DNA from: Thermococci archaeon
GTDB taxonomy: Archaea; Hadarchaeota; B88-G9
Direction: 5' to 3'
Assembly (NCBI GenBank): GCA_003660555.1
Contig: QMUK01000053.1
Coordinates: forward strand, 1-8,671
Length of the DNA: 8,671 nt
Both the position numbers and the translations under genes were made by a program. Positions 6,476 through 8,671 of this stretch are shown one piece after another. Each line of letters begins with the position of its first letter. The first letter of the stretch is position 1. The notes under the pieces are model-generated. The model was given only the letters and a program-made list of their open reading frames with translations, made no database searches and was not told where the DNA came from.

Positions 6476-6485
6476 ACCCTAGGGT
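6476..6485. repeat. 10-base perfect palindrome at the ZPR1 promoter
   Basis: ACCCTAGGGT lies about where transcription from the TATA-like element at 6499-6506 would begin. It could be a small operator, but a 10-base palindrome can occur by chance in a gap this size. Confidence 0.3.
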
Positions 6486-6498
6486 CTCGCCAATCATT

Positions 6499-6506
6499 TT
6501 TTATTA
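6499..6506 (-). promoter_or_regulatory. TATA-like element for the ZPR1-kinase-htpX-ATPase operon
   Basis: Minus-strand TAATAAAA, in the 80-base gap after the methyltransferase gene, predicts a transcript start near 6476 and a leader of about 23 bases carrying the GGAGG. It is the only AT-rich element in this gap. Confidence 0.45.
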
Positions 6507-6532
6507 CTATCGTCTGTCGAGCAACCATTGAG

Positions 6533-7165
6533 TCATGCTCCTCTTTTTCCTCTCTTTCTTAATAAGAAGAAATGATGGTAAGGATTGAGTAGCGGTCTCA
6601 GTTCTCTTTCTATGTGGAAATGCTTGCATATCTCATGCCTGATTTTCTTCGGTGGAAATTGTCTCAGTCCGATTTCCCAGTGATGTTCTTCGCTTCTTTT
6701 CCCCTTCCTAGGTAGACTAATCCTGATGTGAATTATACTCCTCTTCAAGAGTTTGTTAATGGGAGTTCCTCTAAATATCATTTCCATTGAGTAAGAAGAG
6801 TGTGGAAGAGATAGTATTGCGTATTCTCTAGTGACTCTGGAAATTTCTGAGATAGCTCTTGGGAAGAGCTCCCATGGAAGGTGTTCCAGGACTTGGAAGC
6901 AGAGCACTGCATCGAAGGACTCGTTCTTAAACGGGATTCTAGATGCGTCTCCCACAACGTCTGGGTGAAGGCAAGAGCTCAAGTCTAAAGTAGTAACCCT
7001 CAATCCAAGCTTCCTGAGATAATCCGAAACTGTCTTATTCCCTATGCCTATTTCTAGGACTTGTTTCACATTGAGTTTTCTAGTCAAGTCTATCTGGTAG
7101 TAATATGACACGAATCTCTGTAGATCATCGTAACCTGCCAGGTATTTCCTCATTTCGTCTGACAT
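6533..7165 (-). CDS. Class I SAM-dependent methyltransferase
   Basis: The 210-residue protein has a Methyltransf_11-type Rossmann fold. Motif I is VLEIGIGNK (37-44), an acidic ribose-binding candidate is Asp61 in TTLDLS, Asp73 lies in VVGDASRIPF, and FDAVLCFQVLEHL (84-96) is the post-motif strand and helix typical of the family. The C-terminal third is basic and His-rich (IIHIRISLPRKGKRSEEHHWE), with a basic tail (LRKRGKRGA). That could bind an acidic or glycan/lipid partner, but the substrate cannot be read from sequence. ATG at 7165 has a weak AGGA 9 bases upstream. The gene ends 80 bases before the ZPR1 start on the same strand and is divergent from pdxS, so it is probably transcribed alone. 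The fold is confident; the target is unknown. Confidence 0.88.
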   Translation of the reverse strand: MSDEMRKYLAGYDDLQRFVSYYYQIDLTRKLNVKQVLEIGIGNKTVSDYLRKLGLRVTTLDLSSCLHPDVVGDASRIPFKNESFDAVLCFQVLEHLPWELFPRAISEISRVTREYAILSLPHSSYSMEMIFRGTPINKLLKRSIIHIRISLPRKGKRSEEHHWEIGLRQFPPKKIRHEICKHFHIERELRPLLNPYHHFFLLRKRGKRGA

Positions 7166-7201
7166 TTCGGAAATTCCTGCTACTGATATGGACTTTTCCT
7201 C

Positions 7202-7211
7202 TATATTAAAA
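7202..7211 (-). promoter_or_regulatory. TATA box candidate for the methyltransferase gene
   Basis: Minus-strand TTTTAATATA predicts a transcript start near 7180 and a leader of about 15 bases. The rest of the 7166-7336 gap shows nothing recognisable apart from the divergent pdxS element. Confidence 0.5.
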
Positions 7212-7304
7212 TTAATTTAGTCTCGTGATGTAAACGAATTAGGTACCTGAAACAGAACGTTGAGGTAATCCAAACAGTTAGTACATTGTCGCACTCAGGA
7301 AGGG

Positions 7305-7314
7305 TTTTAAGATA
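7305..7314 (+). promoter_or_regulatory. TATA box candidate for pdxST
   Basis: TTTTAAGATA is preceded by a purine-rich BRE-like AGGAAGGG at 7297-7304. Transcription about 26 bases past its centre would begin near 7335, giving an almost leaderless mRNA starting at the pdxS ATG. Confidence 0.5.
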
Positions 7315-7336
7315 ATCTATTCCAGGCCAAGGGGGG

Positions 7337-8227
7337 ATGGAATTGATCCTTAGGGGCACCACTCTAGTCAAGAGAGGACTTGCCGAGATGCTAAAAGGCG
7401 GAGTGATAATGGACGTCACTACTCCAGAACAAGCAATGATAGCGGAAGATGCAGGAGCTGTGGCTGTAATGGCTTTAGAGAAGGTTCCTGCAGACATAAG
7501 GGCTTCTGGAGGAGTAGCTAGGATGGCAGATCCCAAAATAGTAGAGGAGATAATGGATTCCGTTTCTATTCCCGTAATGGCCAAAGTCAGAATAGGACAC
7601 TTCGTCGAGGCCAAAATCCTAGAGGCAATGGGTGTGGACTTCATAGACGAAAGTGAAGTCTTAACTCCGGCAGATGAAGAACATCACATAAATAAGTGGG
7701 AATTCAAAGTTCCATTCGTTTGTGGAGCTAGAGATCTAGGAGAGGCTCTGAGAAGAATATCAGAGGGAGCTTCAATGATTAGGACTAAAGGAGAGGCGGG
7801 GACCGGAAACGTCGTGGAAGCTGTCAGACACATGAGAGCAGTGATGTCTGAAATAAGGAAGATATCCAGAATGAGAGAAGACGAGCTTTACATGGAAGCT
7901 AAGAGATTGGGAGCTCCAATAGAATTAGTCAGAGAAGTGAAAGACTTAGGCAGGCTTCCGGTAGTTAACTTCGCAGCTGGCGGAATTGCAACTCCTGCAG
8001 ATGCTGCTCTGATGATGCATCTCGGAGCAGACGGTGTATTCGTAGGATCTGGAATATTCAAGTCAGAGAACCCGGAATTAATGGCAGAAGCCATAGTAAC
8101 TGCCGTGACATACTACGATGACCCTCAAATTCTAGCTGAAGTTTCTAAGGGGTTAGGAGAGGCTATGAAGGGATTAGATCTCAGATCAATCCCGAGAGAG
8201 GAATTGTTACAGGTGAGAGGTGTATGA
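7337..8227 (+). CDS. pdxS: Pyridoxal 5'-phosphate synthase subunit PdxS
   Basis: PdxS makes pyridoxal 5'-phosphate from ribose 5-phosphate, glyceraldehyde 3-phosphate and ammonia supplied by PdxT. It is a cytoplasmic (beta/alpha)8 barrel that assembles as a dodecamer. The 296-residue sequence is full length and strongly conserved: [17 protein letters not shown] (11-27, with Asp26), the catalytic Lys83 in [10 protein letters not shown], the second Lys151 in [12 protein letters not shown], the phosphate-binding [13 protein letters not shown] (211-223) and [12 protein letters not shown] (230-241). ATG at 7337 follows a G6 run directly with no SD spacing, which suits a leaderless start. TTG at 7343 is an alternative. 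pdxT follows one base after the stop, so this is the usual pdxST operon. Confidence 0.98.
   Translation: MELILRGTTLVKRGLAEMLKGGVIMDVTTPEQAMIAEDAGAVAVMALEKVPADIRASGGVARMADPKIVEEIMDSVSIPVMAKVRIGHFVEAKILEAMGVDFIDESEVLTPADEEHHINKWEFKVPFVCGARDLGEALRRISEGASMIRTKGEAGTGNVVEAVRHMRAVMSEIRKISRMREDELYMEAKRLGAPIELVREVKDLGRLPVVNFAAGGIATPADAALMMHLGADGVFVGSGIFKSENPELMAEAIVTAVTYYDDPQILAEVSKGLGEAMKGLDLRSIPREELLQVRGV
8217..8222 (+). promoter_or_regulatory. SD that sets the TTG start of pdxT
   Basis: GAGGTG, within the last codons of pdxS, lies 6 bases before TTG (8229). The nearby ATG at 8224 is closed by a stop after one codon. Confidence 0.65.
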
Positions 8228-8228
8228 C

Positions 8229-8671
8229 TTGATAATAGGTGTGCTAGGAATTCAGGGAGACTTCAGAGAACATCTATTACTCCTAAAAAGAGAGATGGGC
8301 ATTAATTCTATGATAGTAAAAAAGGCAAAAGAAATAGATGAAATAGATGGTCTCATAATCCCGGGAGGAGAGAGCACTACCATAACTAAGCTGAGCCAGA
8401 AATTCGGATTGTTAGAAGCTATTCAAGAGAGGAAAATTCCGGTGATGGGGACTTGCGCTGGAGCCATATTGCTCTCTAGAGAAGTGATCAATCACCCAGA
8501 ACAGTATTGCTTAGGGCTGATAAACATGAAAATAGAGAGAAATGCTTACGGTAGACAGAGAGAGAGCTTTGAAGTAGAATTAAACTCAGAAATAGGGAGA
8601 ATAAAGGCTGTGTTTATAAGGGCGCCAATAATAAGAGAAATAGGAAAAGAAGTAGAGGTATTGGCCGAATT
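8229..8671 (+). CDS. pdxT: Pyridoxal 5'-phosphate synthase glutaminase subunit PdxT, 3' partial
   Basis: PdxT is the class I glutamine amidotransferase that releases ammonia for PdxS. The 147 residues present start at TTG and match the family throughout: IIGVLGIQGDFREH (2-15), GLIIPGGESTTI (41-52), the nucleophile Cys76 in GTCAGAILL, RNAYGRQRESFE and VFIRAP. The family is usually about 190-200 residues, and the C-terminal catalytic His-Glu pair should lie just past the window edge. The start is placed by alignment with the family N-terminus and by GAGGTG at 8217-8222. The gene begins one base after the pdxS stop, so translation is probably coupled. No internal stop or frameshift is seen. Confidence 0.96.
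   Translation, partial: MIIGVLGIQGDFREHLLLLKREMGINSMIVKKAKEIDEIDGLIIPGGESTTITKLSQKFGLLEAIQERKIPVMGTCAGAILLSREVINHPEQYCLGLINMKIERNAYGRQRESFEVELNSEIGRIKAVFIRAPIIREIGKEVEVLAE

Noticed and set aside
7225-7275. Possible C/D box sRNA in the methyltransferase-pdxS gap
   Set aside because: GTGATGT resembles box C and a CTGA follows, but there is no final box D at the right distance and no flanking complementarity.
7201-7644. Long minus-strand open frame across the pdxS start
   Set aside because: It is antisense to the strongly conserved pdxS and has no recognisable domain; a shadow frame.
8224-8226. ATG overlapping the pdxS stop as pdxT start
   Set aside because: It is followed by ACT and a stop; the PdxT frame begins at TTG 8229.

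Overview
The window looks like a stretch of chromosome from a hyperthermophilic archaeon. The evidence is protein families typical of archaea (ZPR1, AK6/Fap7-type kinase, Ig-like COG1361 extracellular proteins), AGA/AGG- and ATA-rich codon use, TATA-box-like elements about 25 bases before short or absent leaders, GGAGGTGA-type Shine-Dalgarno (SD) sites, and many non-ATG starts. The lineage cannot be fixed from this piece alone. No mobile elements, CRISPR arrays, rRNA or tRNA genes were seen.

Left part (1-3363): the C-terminal portion of a membrane-anchored Ig-like extracellular protein (+) meets tail-to-tail, with a 36-base overlap, a minus-strand pair. That pair encodes a secreted Ig-like COG1361-type protein followed by a MacB/LolC-type ABC permease. 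A small 2TM-domain membrane protein (3470-3763, +) is divergent from the pair and convergent with the next operon.

Middle (3781-6452, minus): a tightly packed operon reads zinc-finger protein ZPR1, AK6/Fap7-like nucleotide kinase, HtpX membrane metalloprotease, LolD/MacB-type ABC ATPase. Junctions are a 1-base overlap, a 95-base overlap and a 4-base overlap. The ATPase probably energises the permease encoded across the 2TM gene, giving an ABC machine split over two transcription units with an Ig-like extracellular protein where bacterial MacAB has MacA. The ZPR1 gene is the most unusual locus: the first half of its zinc knuckle lies upstream of any ATG, GTG or TTG, and the only plausible start is an ATA placed 7 bases after a GGAGG.

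Right part (6533-8671): a SAM-dependent methyltransferase (minus) is divergent from pdxS-pdxT (plus), the two subunits of the DXP-independent pyridoxal 5'-phosphate synthase. pdxT starts at a TTG one base after the pdxS stop and runs off the window. The 171-base gap at 7166-7336 holds two divergent promoter candidates.

Most of the window is conventional. The points worth a second look are the ZPR1 start, the kinase/htpX overlap, and the split Ig-like/MacB-type transporter beside HtpX.
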